Assembly (NCBI RefSeq): GCF_002119685.1
Contig: NZ_CP021108.1
Span: 4,836,001-4,900,000, forward strand
Direction: 5' to 3'
Source: Bordetella genomosp. 8
GTDB lineage: Bacteria > Pseudomonadota > Gammaproteobacteria > Burkholderiales > Burkholderiaceae_B
DNA: 64,000 nt
Below are positions 19,191-29,109 of this stretch, piece after piece (position 1 is the first letter of the stretch; each line of letters starts with the position of its first letter). A program made the position numbers and the translations under genes. The notes beneath the pieces are model-generated. The model was not told the origin of the DNA and did no database searches. It saw only the letters and a list, made by a program, of their open reading frames with translations.

Positions 19191-19647
19191 ATCCGGCCCC
19201 TTTTTGACCGCTGATTTTAACCACCCGCGAAGCGCATCTGATACACCGCCGCGCCCGGGCTTTTCGGCAATTGCCGGCCGCGTCGAAAAGCGGCAAGCCC
19301 CCCTGACACCGCAGCGGAAGCGCCGTAGACCTGGAGGGCCCCGGCGCCGCCAGCCAGTGAGCGACGGCCGCAGGCTGGAAGATGGCCGCATGCATAGGGT
19401 GGGCCGGCTGCCCCGAGGCGGGCAGGGGTTTTATAGGCTTTTATAGTGAATTATGGTGGATGGAGTCGGACTGACACGTCGGCCTGTCTGCTGAGGCCGC
19501 CAACCGTGTGAGCGCAACACTTCGAGGCAGCCACCAAGGTGCGGCACGCAGCCAATTTGATCGAGCGAAGAAATCTGTGTATACTCTTCCCTCTTCACTG
19601 GTGACGCGTCGCCAGTATAGGGAAACCCGATCCGGGAATACCCAAGC
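19191..19647. other. Noncoding gap before tRNA-Lys(CUU)
   Basis: About 457 bp without a credible gene between the MazG gene (leftward) and the tRNA (rightward). It must contain the MazG-helicase promoter, which I could not locate, and the tRNA promoter at 19557-19585. A short TTTTATAG direct repeat lies near 19430-19446. Longer frames here are compositional shadows. Confidence 0.6.
19557..19585 (+). promoter_or_regulatory. Sigma-70 promoter of tRNA-Lys(CUU)
   Basis: TTGATC (19557-19562), a 17-bp spacer and TATACT (19580-19585) form a good sigma-70 promoter, placed about 62 bp before the mature tRNA 5' end. Confidence 0.75.
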
Positions 19648-19723
19648 GGGCTGTTAGCTCAGTTGGTAGAGCAGCGGACTCTTAATCCGTAGGTCGAGTG
19701 TTCGAGCCACTCACAGCCCACCA
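19648..19723 (+). tRNA. tRNA-Lys (anticodon CUU)
   Basis: A 76-nt cloverleaf including encoded CCA. Acceptor GGGCTGT pairs with ACAGCCC, the anticodon arm is GCGGA-CTCTTAA-TCCGT with anticodon CTT, and the T-arm holds TTCGAGC. The discriminator base is A at 19720. It has its own promoter and a downstream terminator. Confidence 0.97.
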
Positions 19724-19748
19724 GAATTCTTTCGCAGTACCCGCACTT

Positions 19749-19774
19749 AGCCCACCGATCGCGGTGGGCTTTTT
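19749..19774 (+). terminator. Rho-independent terminator after tRNA-Lys(CUU)
   Basis: An 8-bp stem AGCCCACC/GGTGGGCT with loop GATCGC is followed by TTTT, 26 nt past the tRNA CCA. Confidence 0.88.
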
Positions 19775-19809
19775 GCATTCCGGGGCTTGCAGGCTTGACG
19801 CGCATGGCC

Positions 19810-20796
19810 CTAGCCCTCGCCCCCAATCCCCGGCACCCCGCGCCGGATATTGCGCGAATACTCCGCCGGATCCCACGTCGCCCGCGCCCGGTCGGTGTAG
19901 CGGCCAGCGGCGCGATAGGCCTGGACGCTGTCCGCCCCCGACAACGCACCGATCCGATACAGGTATTCCGGCAGATACCCCGACAGCAGCAACCGGTAGT
20001 CCAAGGGCAGCCCGGACACGATCCTGTCGGCAAGGCGGTACGCGATCGTGATGCAGTTGGCCGACAGCGTGTTGTAGAAGCGCGGATGCTCCCGCAGGCG
20101 CGTGGCCGTGTCCACGTATGACAGCAGCAGCTTGCGCGGCGCGCCGGCCGGCATGTGGACCCGGTAGAGGTAGCCGTCTTCGCCGCGCACGTTGGTACGC
20201 ACCCGCAGGCTGTCTTCCTCGGTCGAGGCCAGCACCGAAAGTTCGTACTGGCGGAAGAGCCCGCCGATCTCGGAAAACGTATCGCCGCGCTTGCGGCGGA
20301 TTTCCACCGAAAACACCAGGTACTGGCCGTCCGTGAAGCCGAACGAGACCAGCGCATGCGCGATCGCGGGCCGGCCCCAATAGGAGAGCGCCAAGTCCAC
20401 CGACGCCAGTTTCGTCAAGTCGTAGCGGCGGGTTTCCCAGCGCGCGTCGAAATCGGTCGCGCTGCGCCAGTCGAAGTTGCGCACATTGTGCAAGGTCAGG
20501 ATATCGCCATCGACCGAGCCGTGGGTGATGCAGGCCACCTCTGGCATCCAGTCGCGCGCGTTGGACGGCCGCAAACCCAGGAACCACCAGGCCAGCAGTC
20601 CGGCCAGCATGGCGCCGAACAGCGCCGCGCCCCACGGGCGCCCGTTCGCCAGCCCCGCCAGCGCGGCGACCATCATTCCCAGCCACGCCAGTGGCGGCAG
20701 CAGGCGCAGGCGCCCGGCCAGGGGCGACTGGAACCACAGCGCCAGCGCGCCCCATACGCCGCCGGCCACCATCGCGGCCGCGGCCAGGGCCGTCAT
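19810..20796 (-). CDS. DUF4105-domain membrane protein
   Basis: A 328-residue protein with three hydrophobic N-terminal segments (to about residue 75) and a large DUF4105 domain. The domain includes YNTLSANCITIAYRLAD, in which a conserved Asn-Cys pair may be catalytic, as in papain-like folds. The ATG at 20796 overlaps the stop of the HdeD-like gene by four bases; a longer frame to 21051 would run inside that gene and is rejected. The function of DUF4105 is not established. The two genes appear to form a small envelope operon. Confidence 0.82.
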   Translation of the reverse strand: MTALAAAAMVAGGVWGALALWFQSPLAGRLRLLPPLAWLGMMVAALAGLANGRPWGAALFGAMLAGLLAWWFLGLRPSNARDWMPEVACITHGSVDGDILTLHNVRNFDWRSATDFDARWETRRYDLTKLASVDLALSYWGRPAIAHALVSFGFTDGQYLVFSVEIRRKRGDTFSEIGGLFRQYELSVLASTEEDSLRVRTNVRGEDGYLYRVHMPAGAPRKLLLSYVDTATRLREHPRFYNTLSANCITIAYRLADRIVSGLPLDYRLLLSGYLPEYLYRIGALSGADSVQAYRAAGRYTDRARATWDPAEYSRNIRRGVPGIGGEG

Positions 20797-22184
20797 GACT
20801 GGGTCTGGGTGTGGGTCTGGGCGTTGCGGGCGACCGCCTCGCGATCCTGGCGACGCCAGGCGGCGCGCAGTGCCGCCATCTGGCGCAGCGCCGCCTGCGA
20901 CACCTTCCACCAACCGAACGGCCGCGGATCGGCCAACATGCTGAGCGCGCGCGCGTAGTCCAGCGTCAGGCCGGGCGTCCACGCCATGGTCAAGGCGCGC
21001 TTGCGTATCTGCGCCGCCACCCACAGCTCCGGCGTCAGCAGCAGGCGCCACAGCACGCCCCAGCCCGCCTCCGGACCATGCAGGCGGCCGACCACGCCGT
21101 CCAGCGCCGCTTCCAACGCGGCCGACACCGAACTGGAGCAGTTGCGGTGCGTCAGGTTATAGATCTCGACGTTGCGGTAGTCATCCCAGAACGCCCGCAG
21201 CTTCGCCGCATCGTAGTTGCGGATGCGCACCTGCGCGGTCGACGGACACCAGGCCTTGGACTCGGTGGCGTAGTCGGGCTGGTAGATGCCCGGCACGTCG
21301 TTGTCCGCGGTGGCGCGCAGCAGCGCGCCGAACTGCTCGGGCGAGTGGTCGATTTCCTCCGCCGGGTACAGGCTGATGTATATGCCCTCGGGCGACTCCA
21401 GCGCGGCATGGCCGGTGGAGACCACGCCATTGACACCCACCGCCGCGATATAGCGGTTGACCACCGGATAATGGCGCGTCTCGGTCTTGGCCGAGCCCGA
21501 CGGCGTCCACACGTGCACGGTCAAGGCGCGCTCGCTGGGCAGCGGCGGGCCGTCGAACACTTTCCGCGACGGGCCGTCGACGCGCGTAGGCATGAAGGAC
21601 GGATCGGGATTGCTGGCCAGCGCCGGATTGGCGTCCAGGTTGCGCACGCGGCGCGCGAGCCACAGCAGCTTCAGGCCCGATATCGCCAGGAACAGGCCGA
21701 CGCAGTACGGCACCGTGCCGGCGTAGTGGGTGGGATAAGGCTGGAAAAAGAAGATTGCCAGCAGCACCTCGGCCACCCCGGACGCGAACACCACCCGCCA
21801 ACGCGGATAGCGCACGACGTGGGCGGCGATGCACTGGATCAGGCCATCTACCAGGAACAGCAGGCCGAACATCATCGACAGCACGAAGTTGCCGTGGTGC
21901 TGGCCCGCCAGCACCAGCGTGCCGGCCATCAGCACGAAAACGCCCTTGGTATAGCGCAGCACCCGCTGGCCGCCGACACCCGACTTGGCGATGGAAAGCG
22001 TCGCGATGCCTTCGATCACCAGCAGCGCGGCGAAGAAATCCAGGGGAAAGTAGAGTACCCCGTCGAGCGCGTCGATGAAGATCACCGCGCCTGCCACCAG
22101 CATCAGCAAGCCGCAAATGGCCAGCGCGCGGGCGCGCCTGTGCAGATAGTCGATACCAAGCAGCAGCAGGACCAGGTGGCTCAT
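20793..22184 (-). CDS. HdeD/DUF308-like membrane domain fused to a cysteine-containing C-terminal domain
   Basis: A 463-residue protein. The first about 195 residues form six predicted membrane helices of the HdeD/DUF308 kind. The C-terminal part is soluble and contains NLTHRNCSSSVSAALEAALDG, an Asn-Cys motif like that of the neighbouring DUF4105 protein, plus ALESPEGIYISLYP. This suggests the domain is a distant relative of a cysteine hydrolase fold; that is inference. The start ATG at 22184 opens the MSHLVLLLLG membrane protein; the upstream in-frame extension to 22310 is not needed. Confidence 0.82.
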   Translation of the reverse strand: MSHLVLLLLGIDYLHRRARALAICGLLMLVAGAVIFIDALDGVLYFPLDFFAALLVIEGIATLSIAKSGVGGQRVLRYTKGVFVLMAGTLVLAGQHHGNFVLSMMFGLLFLVDGLIQCIAAHVVRYPRWRVVFASGVAEVLLAIFFFQPYPTHYAGTVPYCVGLFLAISGLKLLWLARRVRNLDANPALASNPDPSFMPTRVDGPSRKVFDGPPLPSERALTVHVWTPSGSAKTETRHYPVVNRYIAAVGVNGVVSTGHAALESPEGIYISLYPAEEIDHSPEQFGALLRATADNDVPGIYQPDYATESKAWCPSTAQVRIRNYDAAKLRAFWDDYRNVEIYNLTHRNCSSSVSAALEAALDGVVGRLHGPEAGWGVLWRLLLTPELWVAAQIRKRALTMAWTPGLTLDYARALSMLADPRPFGWWKVSQAALRQMAALRAAWRRQDREAVARNAQTHTQTQS

Positions 22185-22470
22185 GGGGCAGGGATCTCCA
22201 TGCGAGGGCGTAGTGCCGCGGAACGACAAGTATCGCATTTGGACGGGATCACGAGCCCAACCCGGCGCCGGTTCGGGAATGCCTGGCGGGCATCGCGTTG
22301 CCGGGGACACGGCGATGGACTGCCCCCTTGTCGCGGCAAGGCGACACTATCGCCTGCTGATCAGCACGGTTACATCTCGCCCCCGTGCCAGCATCCGCCT
22401 TTGGACTAGACCCGGCGTATGATCCTCCGATTCCATGCTTGAGTAGCCCCGCGGGTCGCCCGTACGTCCA

Positions 22471-24066
22471 ATGTTCAGAATCGACCTGCGCCGTCTCATC
22501 CTTTGGCTGTGCCTGTGTTCGGTGCTGCTGGCGCTCGGCAACAGCTTTTACGCCAGCTATCGCGTCCAGCGCGAAATCCTGCTCACGAACACGCTGGAGG
22601 GCAACCACGCCTACGCCGCCAAGCTGGCCAACACCACCGACAACTTCATCAAGACCGTCGGCCAGGAGCTCGCCTACAGCGCCGGCATGCTGGCCGAGAT
22701 GGAGACCGGCCCCGACCGCGCCACCGCGGAGACCCGGCGGCTCATGCGGCAAAACGACCATTTCAATTCGGTACTCGTCGTCGACGCCGCAGGCCTGATC
22801 CTGACGGTGGACCCACCGGTGTCCGCGCTGATCGGCGCCCGCCTCGACAGCGAGCCCGTACAGCGTGCCCTGCGTTCCCGCCAGCCGCAGGTCAGCGAAC
22901 CCTATCTCGGCGTGACGGGACGCTGGGTCATCCTGATTTCCCAACCCATATTCGATCGCGGCGGCCGCTATCTGGGGTTCATCGCCGGCACCTTGTACCT
23001 GCACGAAGAAAACGCGCTGCACTTCCTGCTGGGCGAACACTATTACCGCGATGGATCCTTTCTGTTCGTGGTCGATCGTACCGGCAAGCTGATCTATCAC
23101 CCGGAGAAGGGGCGCATCGGCGAATCGGTCGCCAAGAATCCGGCGGTGGCGGACATCATGCGCGGCAACTCTGGCGAGCGCCGCCTGATCAATACCAAGG
23201 GCATCGACATGCTGGCCGGCTATGCGGTGGTTCCGTCCACCGGCTGGGGCCTGATCGCCCAACGGCCCGTCGAAGGCACGCTGCAGCGCCTGGACGACCT
23301 GCTGTGGATGACCATCCGCAACTCCCTGCCGCTGATGCTGATCCTGCTGCTCGGCATCGGCTGGCTATCCAAGCTGATCGCCCAGCCCCTGTGGCAACTT
23401 GCCCGTGCCGCCAAGCAAATGGACGAACTGGACGCGTCCGACCGCATACGCGGCGTCAAGTCCTGGTACTTCGAATCCGCGCAGTTGAAACGCGCCTTGC
23501 TGACGGGGCTGGGCAGCATCAATCACAAGATCCGCAGCCTGCGCCGCGAATCCACCACGGATGCGCTGACCGCCCTGCTGAACCGCCGCGGCCTGATGCG
23601 GGCGCTCGATGAATTCGCGGCCACCGGCCTGCCCTTCGCCGTGGCGGTCATCGACATCGATAACTTCAAGGCAATCAACGACAGCCATGGGCATGACATG
23701 GGTGACGACGTCATCCGCATGTTGGCGTCGCTGATGCGCCATGGCTCGCGCAGCAACGACGTGCTGGGCCGCGCCGGCGGCGAAGAGTTCACCATGCTGC
23801 TGCCCGCCACCTCGCTGGACGACGCCGTGCGCGCCGCCGAACGCTTGCGCGCCTCCATGGAGAACACGGTCAATCCGACGGGCGGCAAGGTGACCATCTC
23901 CATCGGCGTATCGCGCTATCCCGACCACGGCAAAGATGTTTACGCCGTGCTGAAGGAAGCTGACAAAGCGCTCTACCAAGCCAAGAACCATGGCCGCAAC
24001 CTGACCTGCGTGGCCGCCCCGACCGAACCGGAAGGCTTTCGCTTCGCGGCGCGCCAGGCGGCCTGA
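22471..24066 (+). CDS. Membrane-bound diguanylate cyclase with periplasmic Cache-type sensor
   Basis: A 531-residue inner-membrane enzyme that makes cyclic di-GMP from two GTP. There is a membrane helix at about 8-27, a periplasmic Cache-like sensor to about 280, a second helix at about 285-303, a HAMP-like linker and a C-terminal GGDEF domain. The active site is intact (GGEEF at 436-440, DIDNFKAINDSHGHDMGD at 395-412) and the inhibitory I-site RxxD is present (RSND, 427-430). The start ATG at 22471 follows a divergent gap of 286 bp. The ligand is unknown. Confidence 0.94.
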   Translation: MFRIDLRRLILWLCLCSVLLALGNSFYASYRVQREILLTNTLEGNHAYAAKLANTTDNFIKTVGQELAYSAGMLAEMETGPDRATAETRRLMRQNDHFNSVLVVDAAGLILTVDPPVSALIGARLDSEPVQRALRSRQPQVSEPYLGVTGRWVILISQPIFDRGGRYLGFIAGTLYLHEENALHFLLGEHYYRDGSFLFVVDRTGKLIYHPEKGRIGESVAKNPAVADIMRGNSGERRLINTKGIDMLAGYAVVPSTGWGLIAQRPVEGTLQRLDDLLWMTIRNSLPLMLILLLGIGWLSKLIAQPLWQLARAAKQMDELDASDRIRGVKSWYFESAQLKRALLTGLGSINHKIRSLRRESTTDALTALLNRRGLMRALDEFAATGLPFAVAVIDIDNFKAINDSHGHDMGDDVIRMLASLMRHGSRSNDVLGRAGGEEFTMLLPATSLDDAVRAAERLRASMENTVNPTGGKVTISIGVSRYPDHGKDVYAVLKEADKALYQAKNHGRNLTCVAAPTEPEGFRFAARQAA

Positions 24067-24084
24067 CGACACGCCTGGGCGGGA

Positions 24085-26376
24085 CTATCGACCCTGCCGG
24101 GCTTTCGCGGCCGGCTTCGGCGGCGGCGCCTTGGGCGGCTGCTGCATCTGGTGCAACAAGGTCGAACACTGGTTCTCGGCGCTCGAATTGCTCGGCACGA
24201 TCAGGGCCAGCAGGCCCGCCGCCGGTGTCAGCACCGCGCCCAGGGCCACCATGCCGGCGCCCCGTGCCAGCAATGGCGCGACCTTTACGCCGGCCTTGGG
24301 ATTCTTCAGCGTGCCATCCACATACAGCGGCGAACGCAGGGAGATGATGCGCAGGCCCTTGCTATGCGGCGTGATATCCAGATCGATCGCTTCGGTCTTG
24401 AAGTTCACCGACCCGTCGATATTGATCACTGCGTTCTCGGTGTCGAACACGAACAGGTCCGGGGTCGCCAGGCCATCCTTCACCTTGACGTCCGCCGCCG
24501 CGCAGTTGATAGGCACCTCCTGGTCGCCGAACAGCCTGGCGACGATATAGTTGCCCACGTTCAGCCCCGCCAGTTCCATCAGGCTGGCGCTGATCACGCC
24601 GTCATTGACCAGGAGCTTGGTCTCTCCGTTGGCGGTGGCGAGCAACGCCGCCACCGAATTGCCGGTGCCGCTCAAGGCGACATCGCCATTCAACTCGCCC
24701 AGGCTGCGTTTCATGCTTTCCACCTTGGGAAACAACTTGGGCAGTTGCAGGCGCCGCGCGGAAATCTTCGCGCGACCGGGCATCGGCTTCTTCGAACCGT
24801 CCAGGTGGATATCGGCATCCAGCGTGCCGCCCGCCAGGCCGAAACGCAGGGGCGTCAGCGCCAGCGCGCCGTTCTGCATGACCGCGCGCACCTGCAGGTC
24901 GGTGACGGGCAGGTCGGCGGTCTGGACAATTCTCTTGGCCATCAGGCTGACGTCGGCGTCCATGGCGTTCCAGCGGTCGGTGCGGAATTCCTGGACCGGC
25001 AAGGCCTTGTCGGCCGGCTGGTCAGAAGGCGTCTTGCCGCTATCGGTGGCCTGGCCCGACGCACGCTCGGCCTTCGCCACCTTCGCGCTGTCCGAGTTCG
25101 CCTTGCCGCCGCTGCCCTTGCCGGTATCGGCGCCCACCAGCGGCCCCAGGTCGGCGAAGCGCAGCAGGTTGGAGGTGAACTGCCCTTGCAGCCGTGGCCG
25201 CGGCTTGCTGTCGGTGAACGTCAGGTCGCCATGGATATCGCTGTCGCCGACCTTGCCGTTGAAGCCGCGGTATTCATAGACCGCGCCCTGGGGTTCGTTC
25301 AGGCGCCCCACCAGACGGCCGTCGGTGCTGTAGGGCGGCGTGTCCGGCAAGGCCACGCCGATCAGGGGATACAAGTCCGCCATGCTGGCGCCAGACAGGG
25401 TCAGGCGCAGGTCCAGCGCGCCCAGATGGGTGGGATTGGTCAAGGTGCCGACGGCGGACGCCTTGGTGTGACCCAACGCCGCCTTGACCTCCAGCGGGAA
25501 GGGCTTGTCGCTGTCCTGCAGCGCCAGCACGCCCCCCACCTTGCCTTGCGCATCGACGGGCAGGCCTTTGTACTTGCCCTTGGCCTGCCAGCCAAAGACG
25601 TAGGCATCGTTCGCACTTGGCTGCCCCGACTGGTCCGCTGTGTTCGACTGTCCGGATTGCCCAGCCTGCCCGCCCTGCGCGGCCTGGCCCTTGCCATCGG
25701 CTTGCGCCGGCTGCGCGTCGGATTTGCCAGCAGCCCGTTTCTGTCCGCTCAGGTCGCCGGCGATCTGGGCCCCCGCCAGATTGGCAATGGAGATGGGCTT
25801 GCCCAGCGGATCCACCACGACCTGCACATCCGCCTGGCGGGTGGCGTCCAGGTACGCCACCGTCCCCTTGTCGAAGGCGATCTCGCGCACGTCCAGCGTC
25901 CAGGCCGATGGTTGCTTGTCGGCATCCTTGTCCTGATCCTGCTGCGGTTGGAACTCCCAATTCGCGCGTCCGTCGGCTAAACGCTCCAGATTCACCGCCG
26001 GTTCGCCAAGCTGGATATGACGCAAGGCCACCCGATGCGTCAGCAAGGGCAACAGCCCCACCTGGAATTGCAGTTGTTTCAGCGTGGCGAACTTGGGCGC
26101 CTTGCCCCAGTCCGTATTCGCGACCGAGATGTCGCCGGCGGTCAGTTGTGCCCAGGGTATCCAGGCCCGCCAGCCATGCTCGTCTTCCGGCCGCCGCCAT
26201 TCCAGCCGCAGATCGCCGTTGATGGCCACCTGCCGGCCCAGCGCGGCCGTCGCCTTCTCCTCGACAAAAGGTTTGAAGCGGTTTGCGTCCAGCGTCGCCA
26301 GGAACACGACCACGGCCGCCAGGATTAAAATTAACGCGGCTGCAATACCGGCAAGGATTTTGTTTCTACGCGCCAT
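24085..26376 (-). CDS. AsmA family protein
   Basis: A 763-residue envelope protein with one N-terminal membrane helix (about 8-27, ILAGIAAALILILAAVVVFL) and a long periplasmic AsmA domain. AsmA-like proteins are bridge-type lipid-transport or envelope-homeostasis factors. The start pattern LDANRFKPFVEEKATAALGRQVAINGDL is diagnostic, and the C-terminal AsmA region (DGLATPDLFVFDTENAVINI) is present. A Gln/Ser/Gly-rich low-complexity linker lies around residues 210-255. A longer frame to 26742 is rejected because the ATG at 26376 gives the family N-terminus. It converges on the cyclase gene with an 18-bp gap. Confidence 0.92.
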   Translation of the reverse strand: MARRNKILAGIAAALILILAAVVVFLATLDANRFKPFVEEKATAALGRQVAINGDLRLEWRRPEDEHGWRAWIPWAQLTAGDISVANTDWGKAPKFATLKQLQFQVGLLPLLTHRVALRHIQLGEPAVNLERLADGRANWEFQPQQDQDKDADKQPSAWTLDVREIAFDKGTVAYLDATRQADVQVVVDPLGKPISIANLAGAQIAGDLSGQKRAAGKSDAQPAQADGKGQAAQGGQAGQSGQSNTADQSGQPSANDAYVFGWQAKGKYKGLPVDAQGKVGGVLALQDSDKPFPLEVKAALGHTKASAVGTLTNPTHLGALDLRLTLSGASMADLYPLIGVALPDTPPYSTDGRLVGRLNEPQGAVYEYRGFNGKVGDSDIHGDLTFTDSKPRPRLQGQFTSNLLRFADLGPLVGADTGKGSGGKANSDSAKVAKAERASGQATDSGKTPSDQPADKALPVQEFRTDRWNAMDADVSLMAKRIVQTADLPVTDLQVRAVMQNGALALTPLRFGLAGGTLDADIHLDGSKKPMPGRAKISARRLQLPKLFPKVESMKRSLGELNGDVALSGTGNSVAALLATANGETKLLVNDGVISASLMELAGLNVGNYIVARLFGDQEVPINCAAADVKVKDGLATPDLFVFDTENAVINIDGSVNFKTEAIDLDITPHSKGLRIISLRSPLYVDGTLKNPKAGVKVAPLLARGAGMVALGAVLTPAAGLLALIVPSNSSAENQCSTLLHQMQQPPKAPPPKPAAKARQGR

Positions 26377-26602
26377 TCTTGTCGCCTTCTTCGATGACAG
26401 TCGTGGGACATGCCCGTCCTTGGCGGGCGCGGCGCATATTCCGTGCCGGGCCGCATCGGCCGGCCCGCCACGGCGCGGCGCCCCGATACGCATTAACATT
26501 GCGCCCCGGGGTTCGCCCCGGTCAAACCGGCCGCCTTCCCAGGAGGCCGACCCCGTCAGACCATACGGCAGCGCGGCTCGCGCGCGCATGCCAGGAGAGC
26601 CC

Positions 26603-28552
26603 ATGCGGCAACTGTGTTTCGTTTTTATCGTCGCGGCGCTGATCATGCTGACCGTCAGCCGGTTGGCGCTGGCGGCCTGGCAGCGTGAGCGGGTGCGCAA
26701 TGCCGGCGGCCTCTGGCCCATCGTGCTGGGGGGCTGGCGCATCGACGCACACCAGGTCTCCGTGCTGGCGATCGCGCCTGCCGTCTTCGCGCCCTGGCTG
26801 GGTCATTTCCCGACGGCGGCGGCCATCACATCGGTCTGGTTCCAGGCGGCATGGCTGCTGCTGGTATTCATGGAGGTCGCCACGCCGCCCTTCATACTCG
26901 AATACGACGCCCGCCCCAACCGCCTGTTCATCGAATACCTGAAGCACCCGCGCGAGGTCTCCGGCATGTTGTGGCGCGGCTTCAAGGGCCCGCTGGTGGG
27001 CGGGCTGGTGGTGGTTGCGCTGGCCGCGTGGGCCGGTCACGCCATGTTCGGTTCGCCGCGCCCCGACGCCGCCCTGGCCTGGTGGCAGATGCCGCTGTAC
27101 AGCCTGGCCGCCCTGGCCATCGGCATCCTGGCGATACGGGGCACGCTGCAACATCGCCCCATCAATCCATCCACGGTGGCCTACTGCGGCGACGGCATGC
27201 TGAACATGCTGCCGCTGAACTCTCTCTATAGTGTGCTGTACGCCGTCTACAGCATGAAGAACGAAAAATCGGCGTCCGCCGTCTACGGCGACATGCCGGA
27301 CGAAGAAATGCACGCGCAGGTGCTGCAGGCCGCCGGCCTCCCTCAGCCGCCGGCGGACCCGGCCTATCCCAGCATGCACCTGCAAACGCCCGGGCAACGC
27401 CGGGCGCGCCCCCTGAACCTGGTCATCATCCTGGAAGAAAGCCTGGGCGCCCAATATGTGGCCAACCTGGGCGGGCAGGCGCTGACGCCATGCCTGGATG
27501 CGCTGGCACGCGATGGCTGGAATTTCACGCGGGCCTATGCCACCGGCACGCGCTCGGTACGCGGCCTGGAGGCGGTCGTCACCGGCTTCATGCCGACGCC
27601 GGCGCAGGCCGTGGTCAAGCTGCCCGATGCGCAACGCGGTTTCTTCACGCTGGCGGATCTGCTGGGCCGGCAGGGCTACCATTCGCGCTTCATCTACGGC
27701 GGCGAGGCGCACTTCGACAACATGAAGGGCTTCTTCCTGGGCAACGGTTTCAACCAGATCGTCGACCGCGGCGAATTCGTGGATCCGCAGTTCGTCGGCA
27801 CCTGGGGCGCCTCGGACGAAGACATGTTCAACCAGTTGCACCGGCTGTTGAGCAGCGACGGCGACCAGCCCACGTTCACGCTGGCCTTCACGGTGTCCAA
27901 CCATACGCCCTGGGAATATCCCACCGGCCGCATCCAGCCGGACGGCAATCCCGCCACCGTGGAAAATACCGTCCGCTACGCCGACTGGGCCTTGGGGCGC
28001 TTCTTCGAGCAGGCCAGGAATTCGGCGTATTGGGAGAACACGGTTTTCCTGATCGCCGCCGACCACGATTCGCGCGTGTCGGGCGCCAGCCTGGTGCCGG
28101 TACGGCACTTCCATATTCCGGCACTCATCCTGGGCGCGGATGTGGCGGCACGCCGCGACGACCGCATCGTCAGCCAGGTCGACCTGGCGCCTACGCTGTT
28201 GTCGCTCATGGGCGTCGAAAGCCGCCATCCCATGCTGGGCCGCGACCTGACGCGCGCCCTCCAGGACGGCGACCCGGGCCGCGCCATCATGCAGTACGGC
28301 GACAACTACGGGTACCTGAAGGGCGATCGCCTGCTGGTCCTTGGCCCGCAGAAGGCACCGGTGCAGTACCGCTATGGGCAGCCCGAAACGTACGAAGCCG
28401 CGCCTGTCGATCCCGGCCTCGCGCGCGAAGCCCTGGCCCACGCCTTGTGGCCCAGCTGGGCGTATCGCGAAGGCCGTTACGCCTTGCCCGCCCTGCACGG
28501 CTCCGCCAGCCGGACAGCCCCATCGCTGCGCAGCGGCCTTGAAAGAGCCTGA
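26603..28552 (+). CDS. LTA synthase-like sulfatase-fold membrane phosphoglycerol transferase
   Basis: A 649-residue inner-membrane protein with about five N-terminal membrane helices and a periplasmic alkaline-phosphatase-superfamily domain. Key parts are VIILEESLGAQYV (metal site), YATGTRSVRGLEA where the Thr is the expected nucleophile, and FLIAADHDSRV with the DHD metal ligands. This is the MdoB/LtaS group, which transfers phosphoglycerol or related groups to envelope glycans. The ATG at 26603 follows AGGAGA by five bases; the longer open frame from 26084 is antisense to AsmA. The exact substrate cannot be told. Confidence 0.9.
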   Translation: MRQLCFVFIVAALIMLTVSRLALAAWQRERVRNAGGLWPIVLGGWRIDAHQVSVLAIAPAVFAPWLGHFPTAAAITSVWFQAAWLLLVFMEVATPPFILEYDARPNRLFIEYLKHPREVSGMLWRGFKGPLVGGLVVVALAAWAGHAMFGSPRPDAALAWWQMPLYSLAALAIGILAIRGTLQHRPINPSTVAYCGDGMLNMLPLNSLYSVLYAVYSMKNEKSASAVYGDMPDEEMHAQVLQAAGLPQPPADPAYPSMHLQTPGQRRARPLNLVIILEESLGAQYVANLGGQALTPCLDALARDGWNFTRAYATGTRSVRGLEAVVTGFMPTPAQAVVKLPDAQRGFFTLADLLGRQGYHSRFIYGGEAHFDNMKGFFLGNGFNQIVDRGEFVDPQFVGTWGASDEDMFNQLHRLLSSDGDQPTFTLAFTVSNHTPWEYPTGRIQPDGNPATVENTVRYADWALGRFFEQARNSAYWENTVFLIAADHDSRVSGASLVPVRHFHIPALILGADVAARRDDRIVSQVDLAPTLLSLMGVESRHPMLGRDLTRALQDGDPGRAIMQYGDNYGYLKGDRLLVLGPQKAPVQYRYGQPETYEAAPVDPGLAREALAHALWPSWAYREGRYALPALHGSASRTAPSLRSGLERA

Positions 28553-28734
28553 ATGGGCACCGCAAAATAGTACGAATCCAGGAGGCGTCTGAGCCGCAAC
28601 GGATAAATTAGAAACAAATAGAAACTTCAACGGCTATCTGTATCATTATCCTGCTGTTCGGGCTGTTGCCTTTGTTAAACGTGTCACACTACCGGACAAA
28701 ACAGAACGCTCGCGTGCCAGGAGAAAACCCCAGA

Positions 28735-29109
28735 ATGACCGACAAAACCCTCCAGATCCTGATCGTGGACGATAACGAGATGGCCTCGGAACTGCTGTCG
28801 GAATTCGTCGAACTGCTGGGCCATGGCGCACAGACCACGGCCACGGCCGGCGAGGCCATTACCGCTTGCGCGGCGCGCCGCCCCGACGTCGTCATCACTG
28901 ACATCGTGCTCCCCGACCTGGATGGCTACGAGCTGGCCGCCCGCCTGCGCGCCACCTACGGCAAAGCGCTCCGCATTCTTGCACTGAGCGGACTACCGCG
29001 GAACAACGATCGGGTGGAGGCGGTCAATTTCGACGCCTGGCTGGAAAAACCGCTGGATCTTTCCGTGCTGGAACGCTTGCTGGGTACTCCTGGGGAAACG
29101 ACGACATAA
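28735..29109 (+). CDS. Stand-alone response regulator receiver protein
   Basis: A 124-residue CheY-like receiver with no output domain. The acidic pair is D12-D13, the phosphorylation site D56 (VVITDIVLP), the switch Ser in LALSGL and the conserved Lys in LEKPLD. The ATG at 28735 has CCAGGAGAA upstream; an earlier ATG at 28666 lacks this. Its stop TAA overlaps the ATG of the HisKA-like gene by one base, so it is probably co-translated with that partner. Confidence 0.92.
   Translation: MTDKTLQILIVDDNEMASELLSEFVELLGHGAQTTATAGEAITACAARRPDVVITDIVLPDLDGYELAARLRATYGKALRILALSGLPRNNDRVEAVNFDAWLEKPLDLSVLERLLGTPGETTT

Noticed and set aside
19648..19723. tRNA-Lys 3' end as an att site
   Set aside because: I looked for a second copy of the tRNA 3' segment near the MazG-helicase pair and the capsule locus and saw none, so integration is not shown.
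22184..22310. N-terminal extension of the HdeD-like gene to 22310
   Set aside because: The extension is Pro/Arg-rich and precedes a normal membrane-protein start at 22184.
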